A stretch of DNA of 64,000 nucleotides from Streptomyces sp. ITFR-21 (GCF_031844685.1 NZ_CP134605.1:6744501-6808500), one strand, 5' to 3'. Positions 45,935 to 55,042 are shown, counted from the stretch's first letter. The notes: generated by a model from the letters alone, not told the origin. Numbers and translations: made by a program.

Positions 45935-46825
45935 TTGCCGCGCATCGTCACCGCGCCGGAACCGGCCGCAGCGGCGCTCGCCGTACCCGCCGCACGGGCG
46001 GCACCGGCGGGCCTGCGGCTGGCCGGCGCGGTAGGCCTCGTCTTCACCGCCGACTCGCCGACCGCGCTCGACCCCGACCTGCGGACCTTCGTCGGCGACC
46101 TGGTCCGCCCCTACGGCCTGCCGCCGGACGAGCGGCGGATCACCGCCGGCTCCGGGCAGTCCTACGCCGAGATGGGGGAGGCGGTGATCACCGCGCTCGT
46201 CGCGCCGGACCGCCCGGTGGACCTGCTGATCGAGGTCTTCGCGTCCCCCGACGTCCAGCCGGGACGGGCCGCCTCGGTGCACCTGAGCACCTACTGCCCC
46301 GGCCGGCCCTTCGCCTTCGCGCTCTGCGAACAGGGCACCGCCGGCGCCTTCAGCGCCCTGCGGCTGGTCGCCTCCTACCTCGGCGGGGGAGCCTTCCGGC
46401 GCGCCCTCGTCCTGGTCGTGGAGGCTTCCGGGCTGCCGTACGTACCGCCCGACGGCACTCCCGTGGCCGACCGCGCCGCGGCGGTGGGCCTGCTGTGGGA
46501 GCGCGACGCGGACCTCGCGGTGTCGCTGCCGGCCGGTGGTGTACGGCTGACTGCGCCGGAGGCGTACGAGCGGGTCGTGGCGGCGCTGCCGCCATCGGCG
46601 CCCGGAGCGGAGCCGCTGCTGCTGCTCGGTCCCGGGCTCGCCGCGCTGGACCCGCCACCCGGCACGCGGACACTGCGGGCCCGGCCGGGGAACCCGTACA
46701 CCGGACTGTGGACGCTGCTCGCGGACACCCTGCCGCGGATCCGGCAGGAGGGCCGCGAGGTGTTCATGGCCGAGTACGACGTGCTGCTCGGCCACCTCGA
46801 CCTCGCCCGGGTCCGGGGCGGATGA
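45935..46825 (+). CDS. Degenerate thiolase-fold (KAS III-like) partner protein
   Basis: 296-aa protein from a TTG start. Blocks such as RTFVGDLVRPYGLPPDERRI, VDLLIEVFASPDVQPGRAAS, ALCEQGTAGAFSALRLVASY and ALVLVVEASG follow KAS III N-terminal organisation. The nucleophile position is Thr in EQGTAGAF and no PHQAN or GNT block follows. It is likely a non-catalytic subunit, as in PqsB-like heterodimers, or a carrier-docking protein. Recognition is by pattern only. Its stop overlaps the next start (ATGA). Confidence 0.6.
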   Translation: MPRIVTAPEPAAAALAVPAARAAPAGLRLAGAVGLVFTADSPTALDPDLRTFVGDLVRPYGLPPDERRITAGSGQSYAEMGEAVITALVAPDRPVDLLIEVFASPDVQPGRAASVHLSTYCPGRPFAFALCEQGTAGAFSALRLVASYLGGGAFRRALVLVVEASGLPYVPPDGTPVADRAAAVGLLWERDADLAVSLPAGGVRLTAPEAYERVVAALPPSAPGAEPLLLLGPGLAALDPPPGTRTLRARPGNPYTGLWTLLADTLPRIRQEGREVFMAEYDVLLGHLDLARVRGG

Positions 46826-47520
46826 CCAGGGCCGCGGGCGCCGACGGGCGGCGTGACGTCGAGGTGTGGGCGATACCGCTGCGGCAGCCGCACCGGGTCA
46901 TGGACGCCCTGCGCGCGGACCTCGACGCCGAGGAGGGCCGGCGCGCGGCCGGCGACCCCCGCTACGGGGTGGCGCACGCCGCGACCCGCCGCATCCTCGC
47001 CGACCGTGCCGGCCCCGCCGCCCGCGACCTGCGCCGCACGGCGGGCCCGCACGGCAAACCGCGGCTGACCGGGCCGGGCGCCGACCTGGACTGGAACCTC
47101 AGCGCCAGCGGTGACTGGGCGCTGCTCGCACTGCTGCCCGCCGGCCCGCCGGCCGGTGTCGGCGTCGACGTGCAGCACCTGGTGTCCGCGGACGCGGCAC
47201 TGCGGCTGGCCCGCCGCTACTTCCCCGCGGCGGAGGCGCGGTCGGTGGCGCAGGCCCGCTCGCCCGCGGAGGCCTACACCCGCCTGTGGACGTACAAGGA
47301 GGCGTACGTCAAGGCGTTCGGCGGCAGGCTGACGGAGGGACTGGGCGTCCCGGTCCCGCCCGGCCCGGCCGGGATCATGGACGGGCCGCTCGGCCGCTGC
47401 CGGGCCGGTGCCGTCCCGGGCCCGGCCCCGGGCCTGCTGGCCGCCGTCGCCGTGACCGGGGACCTGCCGCCGCGCCCGCTGCCGCGGATGTGGACCTGCG
47501 CCCCGGCCGGCGCCCGCTGA
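46822..47520 (+). CDS. 4'-phosphopantetheinyl transferase (Sfp/Gsp type)
   Basis: 232-aa enzyme that converts apo carrier proteins to holo form using CoA. Motifs are WNLSASGDWALLALLP (usual His of SHSGD replaced by Ala), GVGVDVQHL (Asp116 kept, the usual Glu is Gln118) and LWTYKEAYVKAFGGRL. The Glu-to-Gln change at a metal-ligand position is seen in some Sfp relatives. It should activate the three ACPs of the cluster; the only other such gene in the window (16700) is frameshifted. Confidence 0.88.
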   Translation: MTRAAGADGRRDVEVWAIPLRQPHRVMDALRADLDAEEGRRAAGDPRYGVAHAATRRILADRAGPAARDLRRTAGPHGKPRLTGPGADLDWNLSASGDWALLALLPAGPPAGVGVDVQHLVSADAALRLARRYFPAAEARSVAQARSPAEAYTRLWTYKEAYVKAFGGRLTEGLGVPVPPGPAGIMDGPLGRCRAGAVPGPAPGLLAAVAVTGDLPPRPLPRMWTCAPAGAR

Positions 47521-48885
47521 TCAGACGCACCCCGTGGCCAGCGCGTCCTCGACCACCGCGTCCTCGATGCCGCGCAGGAAGGACGCCATGTCCGACCGGG
47601 GAATCAGCGCGCTGTCAGCCGTCATCGCCAGCTCCACCGCCCCCGGCACATCCACCACGTCCATCGCGAAACTGAGGTTCTTGCGCGGCGGGAACTCCAC
47701 CGGCCAGTCCAGCGTGGTCAGTTCACGGGCTGAGGCGAGCGGCGGCGGCTCGGTGTCCTCGGCCGACGGCCGGAACAACTCCGGCTCCCGGGTGTCGTTG
47801 AGGAAGCACGAATGGTCGGCCAGGTCGGGCAGCCGCCCGCGCAGCTCGGCGATGTCCCGGTCCAGCAGCCGCTTGTCGTAGGAGGCGTACCGGTACGCGC
47901 CGAGCGCGCCCGCGTGCACCCGCCGCACCAGCGCCCCGAAGTCCTCGTCCGCCGTGCGCAAGTGAAACAGCCCCTCCTGCGCGAGCGTGGTGATCGTCTG
48001 TGACATCCCGGGCAGGAAACGGTTGTTGACGACCACTTGCAGGAGCGGCTCGGGCGCCCGGCTCAGCCGGGATACCTGTCGCGCCGCCGCGGCCAGCACC
48101 ACCGACGACCCGCTCACCCCGTGGACCGCCGCCACATGGTCCACCGCTCGCAGCAGCGCCGGCGAGCGCAGCACCGCGTTGGGGAACAGCGCGTCCGGCG
48201 TCCGCCCGCCGCGCACCGGGAACAGCGCCCTCGGGCCCTCGCTGAGCTTGGTGCGCCAGTACTTCCGGGAGGCGGCGTCGCGCTTGCGCCCGCGCTCGGA
48301 GCACTGGTAGGCGGCCTGGTCCAGAGGCTGCGTCGCCGGGAACATCTCCCGCAGCCGCCGTGGTGACACGCCCTCCAGCAGCATCACCATGTCCCGGGCG
48401 AGCCGCCGCAGACCGCCGCCGTCGGCCGCCGTGTGCGACAGCGCCATCCCGTAGTGGCGCACCAGCCCGTCCGCCTCCACCAGGCCGACCCGGATCGGCC
48501 ACCGGACGGCGCAGTCGAAGGGCGACGCGGCCAGTTCGGCGAGCAGTTCCCCGCCCACCCGCTCGGTCTCCTCCCGCGCGCAGCGCCGCACCGTCACCGG
48601 GATGCCGCCCGTCGCGTCCAGGATCTGCGCCAACCCGCCCGCCTCGTCCGGCTGCAAGCGGGTCCGCAGCGACTCGTGCAGCTGCGCCGCGTGGGTCAGC
48701 GCCTCCAGTACGGCCGCAAGCGGCCGGGCGGCGGGCAGCTGGAAGCCGACCGACACGTTGTAGCGGGGCGCGTCGTCCCCGAGGACCGACACGGCGTCCC
48801 AGATCGCCTGCTGGCCCCAGGTCGCCGGCCCCCGCCCGGACCGTGCGGCGACGACTTCCAGGTGCAGCTCGTCCCGCTCGTCCAT
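47521..48885 (-). CDS. Free-standing condensation-domain protein
   Basis: 454-aa NRPS-type condensation-fold protein with no attached A or T domain. The HHxxxDG motif reads SHTAADG (residues 150-156): the second, catalytic His and the DG are kept, the first His is Ser. Other blocks are ATWGQQAIWDAV, HESLRTRL and FPPRKNLSFAMDVVD. It could join an acyl-ACP to an aminoacyl-ACP or to a free amine, and would form the amide of an N-acyl-Hpg. Its stop is directly against the transferase stop (convergent). Confidence 0.85.
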   Translation of the reverse strand: MDERDELHLEVVAARSGRGPATWGQQAIWDAVSVLGDDAPRYNVSVGFQLPAARPLAAVLEALTHAAQLHESLRTRLQPDEAGGLAQILDATGGIPVTVRRCAREETERVGGELLAELAASPFDCAVRWPIRVGLVEADGLVRHYGMALSHTAADGGGLRRLARDMVMLLEGVSPRRLREMFPATQPLDQAAYQCSERGRKRDAASRKYWRTKLSEGPRALFPVRGGRTPDALFPNAVLRSPALLRAVDHVAAVHGVSGSSVVLAAAARQVSRLSRAPEPLLQVVVNNRFLPGMSQTITTLAQEGLFHLRTADEDFGALVRRVHAGALGAYRYASYDKRLLDRDIAELRGRLPDLADHSCFLNDTREPELFRPSAEDTEPPPLASARELTTLDWPVEFPPRKNLSFAMDVVDVPGAVELAMTADSALIPRSDMASFLRGIEDAVVEDALATGCV

Positions 48886-49088
48886 CGACAACTCCTCGTC
48901 TGGAAGCCGCGGTTCCCGGTTCCGCCGGCAGGTGGCGGTGACCGGAAGTATGCCGCTCCCGGGCCCCGGGCACGCCGCCTTTCGCACAGTCCGGAAAACG
49001 GGCGCCCCGTACTTCACCGGTTTCCCTCCGCCCACTCCGGTCACCTGAGTGGGGGAGACGAACTGCCGGACGACCGAAGGAGCCAGCG

Positions 49089-49661
49089 ATGAGTTCAGCC
49101 GAAGCCGAGCGGGAAGCCGCCGCGATGCTGCCGAACGGCGACGTGGTCGCGCTGCTGCTGGAGCAGCACGCGCGGATACGGGGCCTGTTCGCGGAGATCG
49201 CCGGCGCGGACGCCGGCGACAGGAAGCGGTCGTTCGACGAACTGCGGGCGCTGCTGGCCGTGCACGAGGCGGCCGAGGAGCTGGTCGTACGGCCGGTGGC
49301 CGAGAAGACGGCCGGCGAGGCGGAGGCCGACGCCCGCAACCAGGAGGAGAAGGAGGCGGGCGAGGTCCTCAGGAAGCTGGAGGGCATGGACGTCGCCGAC
49401 CCCGAATTCCTGCGGGCCGTCGCCGAGTTCGAACAGGCGGTCAGCGCGCACGCCGACCACGAGGAGCAGGAGGAGTTCCCGGCGATCGTCGCCCAGCGTA
49501 CGGTGGCGCAGCGCGGCACCATGGGCGACCGCCTGCGCAAGGCCGAGCACCTCGCCCCCACCCACCCGCACCCCATGGCCGCCGGCAACCCGACCGCGGT
49601 CAGGATGACCGGTCCGTTCGCGGCCATGATCGACAAGGCCCGCGACGCCATCGGGCGCTGA
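49089..49661 (+). CDS. Hemerythrin HHE-domain protein
   Basis: 190-aa four-helix diiron protein for O2, NO or peroxide sensing or storage. His and Glu ligands are seen in LLLEQHARIRGLFAEIAG, LLAVHEAAEELVVRPVA and VSAHADHEEQEEFPAI. The C-terminal tail HPHPMAAGNPTAVRMTGPFA is the usual end in streptomycete members. Start ATG follows GAAGGAG. It lies just beyond the biosynthetic cluster and is probably not part of it. Confidence 0.93.
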   Translation: MSSAEAEREAAAMLPNGDVVALLLEQHARIRGLFAEIAGADAGDRKRSFDELRALLAVHEAAEELVVRPVAEKTAGEAEADARNQEEKEAGEVLRKLEGMDVADPEFLRAVAEFEQAVSAHADHEEQEEFPAIVAQRTVAQRGTMGDRLRKAEHLAPTHPHPMAAGNPTAVRMTGPFAAMIDKARDAIGR

Positions 49662-49663
49662 CT

Positions 49664-51028
49664 GCGCCTGCCGGAGCCGGGTCCGCCCGCCTCCCCGACA
49701 GGGCCCGGCCCGTACGCGCGGCGCGGTTGCTGCCGCCGCAGCAGCGCGACGCCGGCCAGGCCGGCGACCAGCAGTCCGCAGACCACCGCGGTGGTGGCCC
49801 ACGCGAGGGAGTCGCCCACGCTGTCGCGCAGCAGATCGGTGCCGCCGGCGGCCGCGGCCACCACATGGGCCACCACCACCCCGGCGCCGACGGCCGCCGT
49901 CGACACCCAGGTCCACACCGTGTCCTGCACGGCCAGCAGCACCATCAGCATCAGGCAGACCACGGCCAGGACGACGGCCACGCCGTCCGCGTACGCCCCG
50001 CCGCGCAGGCCGGAGAAGCCCGTCGGCAAATGGATCGAGCCGAGCACCAGCAGGGCCGCCGCCGCAGGCCAGCGCAGCGGGGACCGCCGGGCCGGCGGGA
50101 CGGCGCGCGGGGCGCGCGGGCCCGCCGTGCTCCTCAGCGGCGCGAAGCCGGTCGGGGCTGTCCCCCGCCGGGGCAGCGGATCCCTGCGGGCCGCGGTACG
50201 CGGTGCCCGGGGCTCCGCGCGCGCGGCCGCCGCGGCGGCCGCGCCTGCACCCCTACCGGTACTCGCCGCCGTGTCCGTGTCCGTTCCCGCGGCCGGGCGA
50301 TCCGCCGCCGCCGCGCCGTCCTCGGCCGCGGCCTCCCGTTCCACCGGGGCGCTTCCCCCGACGGGGGCTTCGCGGACCGGGGTCTGCCGGATCCGCGCCT
50401 CCTGAGCGGCGCCGGCCGGCTCCCGAGTGTTGAACGCCTCCGCCGTGACGGCGAGACCGTCGGCCTCGGCGCCGACCGGCGCCGCCCGGATCCTGATGGG
50501 CGCGGTCTCGGCCAGGACCGCCTCCACCTCGTCATCGGCCGTGCCGGCCCCGGTTTCGCCGCGATCCGCCACCGCCTCCGTCACCGCCACCGCCACCGCC
50601 TCCGCCGCGACCGTCCCGGCCCCGGCGGCCGGGCGGTCCCGCTCGTCCTCCGTTCCCGCCTCCGCGCCGAGGATGTGCACCAGATCGGCCACGTCCTCCA
50701 CGGGCCGGCCGACCGCCGCCGCGCGCAGCGCCGTCCGCGCGTCCCCGCCCGTGTCCGGGGACGCGTCGAGGAGGGCCACCAGCCGGCGCACCTCGTCCAG
50801 CGGGCGGGACACCGCAGCCGCGCGCAGGGCCTCGTCGGCCGGCCCCGGCGGAGCGCCGCCGTGCTTCCTGAGCAGGTTCACCAGCGCCGCCACCTCGTCC
50901 AGCGGCCGGGCGGTCGCCGCGGTCCACAGCAGGGTGCGGGCGGGCTCGGCGCGGAGCTCCTCGGGCGGAGGGACGCCGTCGTCACGCGGAATGCCGTCGT
51001 CGCGTGCGGAAGGGGATTCAGGTGACAT
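49664..51028 (-). CDS. Repeat-containing membrane protein, 3' end unresolved
   Basis: Recognisable part of about 455 codons. The N-terminus has three tandem repeats of about 38 residues (LLWTAATARPLDEVAALVNL, ALRAAAVSRPLDEVRRLVAL, ALRAAAVGRPVEDVADLVHI). Then comes a long Ala/Pro/Arg-rich low-complexity part, then four membrane segments (AALLVLGSIHLPTGFSGL, VAVVLAVVCLMLMVLLAVQD, and two more) ending near RRQQPRRAYGPG. No stop occurs at the expected end; the frame stays open to 47723, antisense to the hemerythrin gene and out of frame through the condensation gene. A lost stop or an indel is likely. Function unknown. Confidence 0.6.
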
Positions 51029-51179
51029 GTGGAGCGTCTCCCTATGCCGGAACTTCAAGGGTGAGCACACCCTCTCGGTCACCGTGCATCCGTTCGGAGG
51101 CACGTCTCGTCACATAACACCTCCGCCGCGGGCACCGCGCCATCGGCGGCGGGCGTACGGGGGAGGCCCGGTCGTACGG

Positions 51180-51219
51180 GGACCGTCGTGGGAGCCCGGC
51201 CGGGCTCCCACGACGGTCC
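51180..51219. terminator. 40-bp perfect palindrome
   Basis: A perfect 20+20 inverted repeat without a loop (arms contain GTGGGAGCCCGG), 36 bp after the stop of the UBP zinc-finger gene. Probable terminator of the 54762-to-51255 operon. Confidence 0.7.
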
Positions 51220-51254
51220 TGGCGGCCGGTGGCGGCCGGCCGTGGTCCCCGCGG

Positions 51255-51605
51255 TCAGTTCAGCAGGTCGCGCCAGTCGGCCGGCACCCGCTCCGCGGGT
51301 CCCGGTACCGACTGCTCGGCGGGCCGGCTCACCGGCGGGCTCAACTCCGGCCCGTCCGCCACGTAGCTCTCCGTGCGGTAGTTCCAGAACCACTCCTCGC
51401 CCGGCTCGAAGCTGCGGACGACCGGGTGCCCGCTGCTCGCGGCGTGCGCGCTCGCGTGCTGCGACGGCGAACTGTCGCAACAGCCGATGTGCCCGCACTG
51501 CGCGCACCGCCGCAGGTGCAGCCACCAGCCCGCGGCGGCCTCGCACTCGGCGCAGCCGGACCCGCCCGGCTGGACGGACGGGTCGATTCCCTGGATCGCG
51601 GTCAT
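51255..51605 (-). CDS. UBP-type zinc-finger protein
   Basis: 116-aa protein with the zf-UBP pattern: GSGCAECEAAAGWWLHLRRC, AQCGHIGCCDSS, HASAHAASSGHPVVRSFEPG, then WFWNYRTESYV. In eukaryotes this finger binds the ubiquitin C-terminus; in bacteria the ligand is unknown. The start overlaps the kinase stop (ATGA), so it is the third gene of the redox-signalling operon. The last 30 residues are Pro-rich. Confidence 0.92.
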   Translation of the reverse strand: MTAIQGIDPSVQPGGSGCAECEAAAGWWLHLRRCAQCGHIGCCDSSPSQHASAHAASSGHPVVRSFEPGEEWFWNYRTESYVADGPELSPPVSRPAEQSVPGPAERVPADWRDLLN

Positions 51606-53083
51606 GCCGGCTCCTCCTTCGCTGATGACACCGGATCGGTCTCCGGCTCCGAGGACGGTGCGGTGAGCGGCAGCCGCACCCGGAACCGGGTGTCGCCGGG
51701 CACCGACTCCAACTGGAGGTCCCCGTGGTGCTTGTTGACGACGATGCGCCAGGAGATGTCGAGGCCGAGACCGGTGCCCTCGCCCACCGGCTTGGTGGTG
51801 AAGAACGGTTCGAAGACCCGCTCCCGGATCTCCTCGGGCACCCCGGGACCGGTGTCGCGGAACTCGACCAGCAGATGGTCGCGATCCGGCGCGGTACGTA
51901 CGGTGAGCGTGCCGGTACGGTCCATCGCGGAGACCGCGTTGTCGATCAGGTTCGTCCAGACCTGGTTCAACTCACCCGGGAACGCCGGGATCCTGGGCAG
52001 CGCACGGTCGAACTCCCGGACCACCCGCACCGCCGGACCGATCTTCCCGGCGAGCATCTGCAGGGTGCTGTCCAGGAGTTCGTGCACGTCCACCACCTGG
52101 TACGGCGCCCGGTCCAGCTGCGAGTACTGCCGAGCGGCGCCGACCAGTGACGAGATACGGGTGGTGGACTCCTGGATCTCGTTCATCAACAGCTCGGTCT
52201 CCACGGTGTAGTTCAGCCATCGCAGTGCCCCGTCCAAGGCGGCGGGGCCGGTCGCCTCCGCGACCTGCTCCAACCAGTCGGTGTCCAGGCCGGCCTGGAC
52301 GAAGGTCGCGGCCAGGTCCCAGCCGCCGGCCATCCCGCGGTCCTCCAGCCAGTCGGCGACCTCGTCCTCGCGGTCCGAGGTCTCCACCGGGCCGAGCGGT
52401 GTCGCATGGGCGGCCTTGGCGGCCTGCTCGACCGCGCGCTCCTGGAGCTCGACCAGCGAGGCGATGGCGGCCCGCCGGCCGGGGTCGCCGGCGAGGGCGC
52501 CCAGCTTGTGCCGCATACCGGCCACCCGCTCCCGCAGCCTCGCGGTCGCCCGCTGGGCCGCCGCCGCGGGGTTGTTCAGCTCATGGGTCAGCCCGGCCGA
52601 CAGCGAGCCCAGCGCCAGCAGCCGTTCGCGCCGGTCGACGGCCTGCTGGGTGTTGCGGGCGCCGAGGAACAGCCCCTCCAGCATGTGCACGGCCATCGGG
52701 AACCAGTCCTGCATCATCCGCGCGAACCGGTCGGCCGACAGCACGTAGAAGCGCGAGGGCACGGTGGTCCGCAGCGACTGGTTGTAGACCTGCGGCACCC
52801 GGTCGCCCAGGTACGCCTGGAACGCCCCGGCGTACACGCCGGTCTGCGCCGTCCTGGACACCTCCACGTCGTCGGCGCCGACCCGGCGCGACATCACCAC
52901 CGTGCCTTCCAGGAGAACGTAGAAGCAGGTCGCGGGATCGCCCTCGGCGTAGACCGGGCCGGCCTCGAACGACTCCACGCCGCCCTCCCGGCACAGCCAC
53001 TCCAGCTGCTCCTCGGTCAGCTTCTCGAAGAGGAACAGCGACCGCAGTTCGGGCACGCTGCACGGGCTCTTCCGCACGTTCAC
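51602..53083 (-). CDS. Soluble histidine kinase with cyclic-nucleotide-binding domain
   Basis: 493-aa sensor kinase without membrane segments. Residues about 10-130 are a cNMP/Crp-like sensor (LFLFEKLTEEQLEWLCREGG, AEGDPATCFYVLLEGTVVMS). The phosphoacceptor is His167 in LGSLSAGLTHELNNPAAAAQ. The ATPase has LNQVWTNLIDNAVSAM (N box), EFRDTGPGVPEEI (G1) and FEPFFTTKPVGEGTGLGLDI. GTG start overlaps the stop of the receiver-reductase gene (GTGA), so the kinase and its likely receiver are translated together, although the receiver is fused to a flavoprotein. Confidence 0.93.
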   Translation of the reverse strand: MNVRKSPCSVPELRSLFLFEKLTEEQLEWLCREGGVESFEAGPVYAEGDPATCFYVLLEGTVVMSRRVGADDVEVSRTAQTGVYAGAFQAYLGDRVPQVYNQSLRTTVPSRFYVLSADRFARMMQDWFPMAVHMLEGLFLGARNTQQAVDRRERLLALGSLSAGLTHELNNPAAAAQRATARLRERVAGMRHKLGALAGDPGRRAAIASLVELQERAVEQAAKAAHATPLGPVETSDREDEVADWLEDRGMAGGWDLAATFVQAGLDTDWLEQVAEATGPAALDGALRWLNYTVETELLMNEIQESTTRISSLVGAARQYSQLDRAPYQVVDVHELLDSTLQMLAGKIGPAVRVVREFDRALPRIPAFPGELNQVWTNLIDNAVSAMDRTGTLTVRTAPDRDHLLVEFRDTGPGVPEEIRERVFEPFFTTKPVGEGTGLGLDISWRIVVNKHHGDLQLESVPGDTRFRVRLPLTAPSSEPETDPVSSAKEEPA

Positions 53084-54762
53084 AGCCGCTCCAGGTATCG
53101 ATGGACGAGCATGACGGCCATCGCGCCCTCGCCGACCGCCGAGGCGACCCGCTTGGCGGACTCCGCCCGAGCGTCGCCGGCTACGAACACCCCGGGAACG
53201 CTGGTCTCCAGGTGGTACGGCGGCCGGTCGAGCGGCCAGTCGGCGGGGAGCTTCCCGGCCGCGGCCAGGTCGGGTCCGGTGATGACGAAGCCGTGCCCGT
53301 CGCGGCGCACCACCCCGTCCAGCCAGTCGGTGCGCGGCGCGGCGCCGATGAACACGAACAGGTACTGGGCGTCGACCGGTTCGGTCTGCCCGGTGGCGGT
53401 GTCGCGCAGGGTTATCCGCTCCAGGTGCTCGGTGCCGTGTGCGCCGACCACCTCGGTGCCGGTACGGACCGAGACGCCGGGGGTCGCCTCGATCTGCTGG
53501 ATCAGGTAGTGCGACATGGAGGCGGTCAGCGACGGGCCGCGCACCAGGAGCGTCACCGACTTGGTGCCCCTGGCCAGGTAGACGGCCGCCTGCCCGGCGG
53601 AGTTGGCGCCGCCGACGATGTACACGTCCTGCCCCTGGCAGCCGGCCGCCTCGGTCAGCGCGGAGCCGTAGAACACCCCGCGCCCGGTCAGCTCCTGCAC
53701 GCCGGGCGCGTCGAGCTGCCGGTACGACACGCCGGTGGCCAGGATGACGGTGTGCGCCGACGCGGCGGTGCCGTCGGAGAACCGCACCGTCCGGGAGGAG
53801 CCGTTGACCTCCAGCGCGGTGACCTCGCACGCGGTCAGGATCTCGGCGCCGAACCTGGACGCCTGCCGGTGTGCCCGGTCGGTCAGCTGCACCCCCGACA
53901 CGCCGTCGGGGAAACCCAGGTAGTTCTCGATCCGGGAGCTCCGCCCGGCCTGTCCGCCGGTCGCCGTGCGCTCGGCCAGTACCGTCCGCAGGCCCTCGGA
54001 GGCCCCGTAGACCGCCGCGCCGAGCCCGGCCGGGCCGCCGCCGATGACCACCAGGTCGTAGAACCGGGCCGAGGGGGTGGTGGCGAGCCCGGCGCCGGCC
54101 GCCAGGTCCTGGTCGGACGGCTCCACCAGCACGGCGCCGTCCCGGGTGATCACCAGCGGCAGCCGCAGCCCGTCCTCCTCCGCCGCCGCGAGCAGCCCCT
54201 GGCCCTCCGGCTCGTCGCTGGCGTACCAGCGGTACGGCACCTGGTTGCGGGCCAGGAAGTCCCGGACCTCCGAGGAGCGCGCCGACCAGCGGTGACCGAC
54301 CACCTTGGTCTCCGGCACCGGCCGGCGGTCGCTGGCCTGCCAGGTGTCCAGCAGCTCGTCCACCACCGGGTACAGCTTCTCCTCCGGCGGGTCCCAGGGC
54401 TTGAGCAGGTAGTGGTCCAGGTCGACCACGTTGATCGCGTCGATGGCGGCGGTGGTGTCGGCGTACGCGGTCAGCAGCACCCGGCGCGCCGCCGGGTAGA
54501 CGTCCATCGCCTGCTCCAGGAACTCGATGCCGTTCATCGCCGGCATCCGGAAGTCGGCCATGACCACCGCGACGCGGTCGCCGCGCAGCCGCATCTCGCG
54601 CAGTGCGCCGAGCGCGGACTCGCCGGACTCCGCGCGGACGATCCGGTGCCGCTCGCCGTACCGGCGGCGCAGGTCGCGCGCCACCGCCCGCGAGACGGCT
54701 GGGTCGTCGTCAACGGTCACGATCACGGTCCGTGTCGCGCCGCCGGGTTCTGTCCCCGGCAT
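53080..54762 (-). CDS. Fused response regulator / thioredoxin-reductase-like FAD protein
   Basis: 560-aa fusion. Residues 10-130 are a receiver (VIVTVDDDPAVSRAVARDLR, acceptor Asp70 in VVMADFRMPAMNG, LLKPWD). About 145-225 is a thioredoxin/glutaredoxin-like linker domain. From about 240 comes a TrxR-class flavoprotein (YDLVVIGGGPAGLGAAVYGA, IENYLGFPDGVSG, VYIVGGANSAGQAAVYLARG, GVFVAGDARAESAKRVASAV). The CxxC redox pair of TrxR is absent; the matching stretch is YGSALTEAAGC. So it probably does not reduce thioredoxin itself. It is the first gene of the operon with the kinase and zinc finger. Confidence 0.92.
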   Translation of the reverse strand: MPGTEPGGATRTVIVTVDDDPAVSRAVARDLRRRYGERHRIVRAESGESALGALREMRLRGDRVAVVMADFRMPAMNGIEFLEQAMDVYPAARRVLLTAYADTTAAIDAINVVDLDHYLLKPWDPPEEKLYPVVDELLDTWQASDRRPVPETKVVGHRWSARSSEVRDFLARNQVPYRWYASDEPEGQGLLAAAEEDGLRLPLVITRDGAVLVEPSDQDLAAGAGLATTPSARFYDLVVIGGGPAGLGAAVYGASEGLRTVLAERTATGGQAGRSSRIENYLGFPDGVSGVQLTDRAHRQASRFGAEILTACEVTALEVNGSSRTVRFSDGTAASAHTVILATGVSYRQLDAPGVQELTGRGVFYGSALTEAAGCQGQDVYIVGGANSAGQAAVYLARGTKSVTLLVRGPSLTASMSHYLIQQIEATPGVSVRTGTEVVGAHGTEHLERITLRDTATGQTEPVDAQYLFVFIGAAPRTDWLDGVVRRDGHGFVITGPDLAAAGKLPADWPLDRPPYHLETSVPGVFVAGDARAESAKRVASAVGEGAMAVMLVHRYLERL

Positions 54763-54822
54763 GCGTACCCCATTTCGCGCGGTGTGTCGGTGCCCGAGGG
54801 CACTTTTGTCCCATCGTAGGCA

Positions 54823-54892
54823 CGGCCGGCGCCCACCCGCAGTCCCGGCCGGCGCCCACCCGCAGTCCCGGCCGGCGCGGGCGCCGGCCGGA
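54823..54892. repeat. 23-bp tandem repeat with following hairpin
   Basis: Two copies of a 23-bp unit containing GGCGCCCACCCGCAGTC, a third partial copy, then a G/C hairpin (GGCCGGCGC with GCGCCGGCC) near 54872-54892. It sits upstream of the receiver-reductase start. Confidence 0.75.
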
Positions 54893-55042
54893 CGTGCCGG
54901 GGCCGGTTTCGGGCCGCGACACCGCGCCGCGTGCGGCTGACGCCCGCGCCGCCGGCCACCGCCGGCGATCACGATGTCCGATCTCGGATGCGGCGGGGGC
55001 CCGCCCCGATGCTGGGGGCGGGGCGGTGACCGCGCCGCATCC

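Noticed and set aside
49089..49661. Hemerythrin as part of the biosynthetic cluster
   Set aside because: It is beyond the C-protein gene, divergent from it, and belongs to a common stand-alone streptomycete family.
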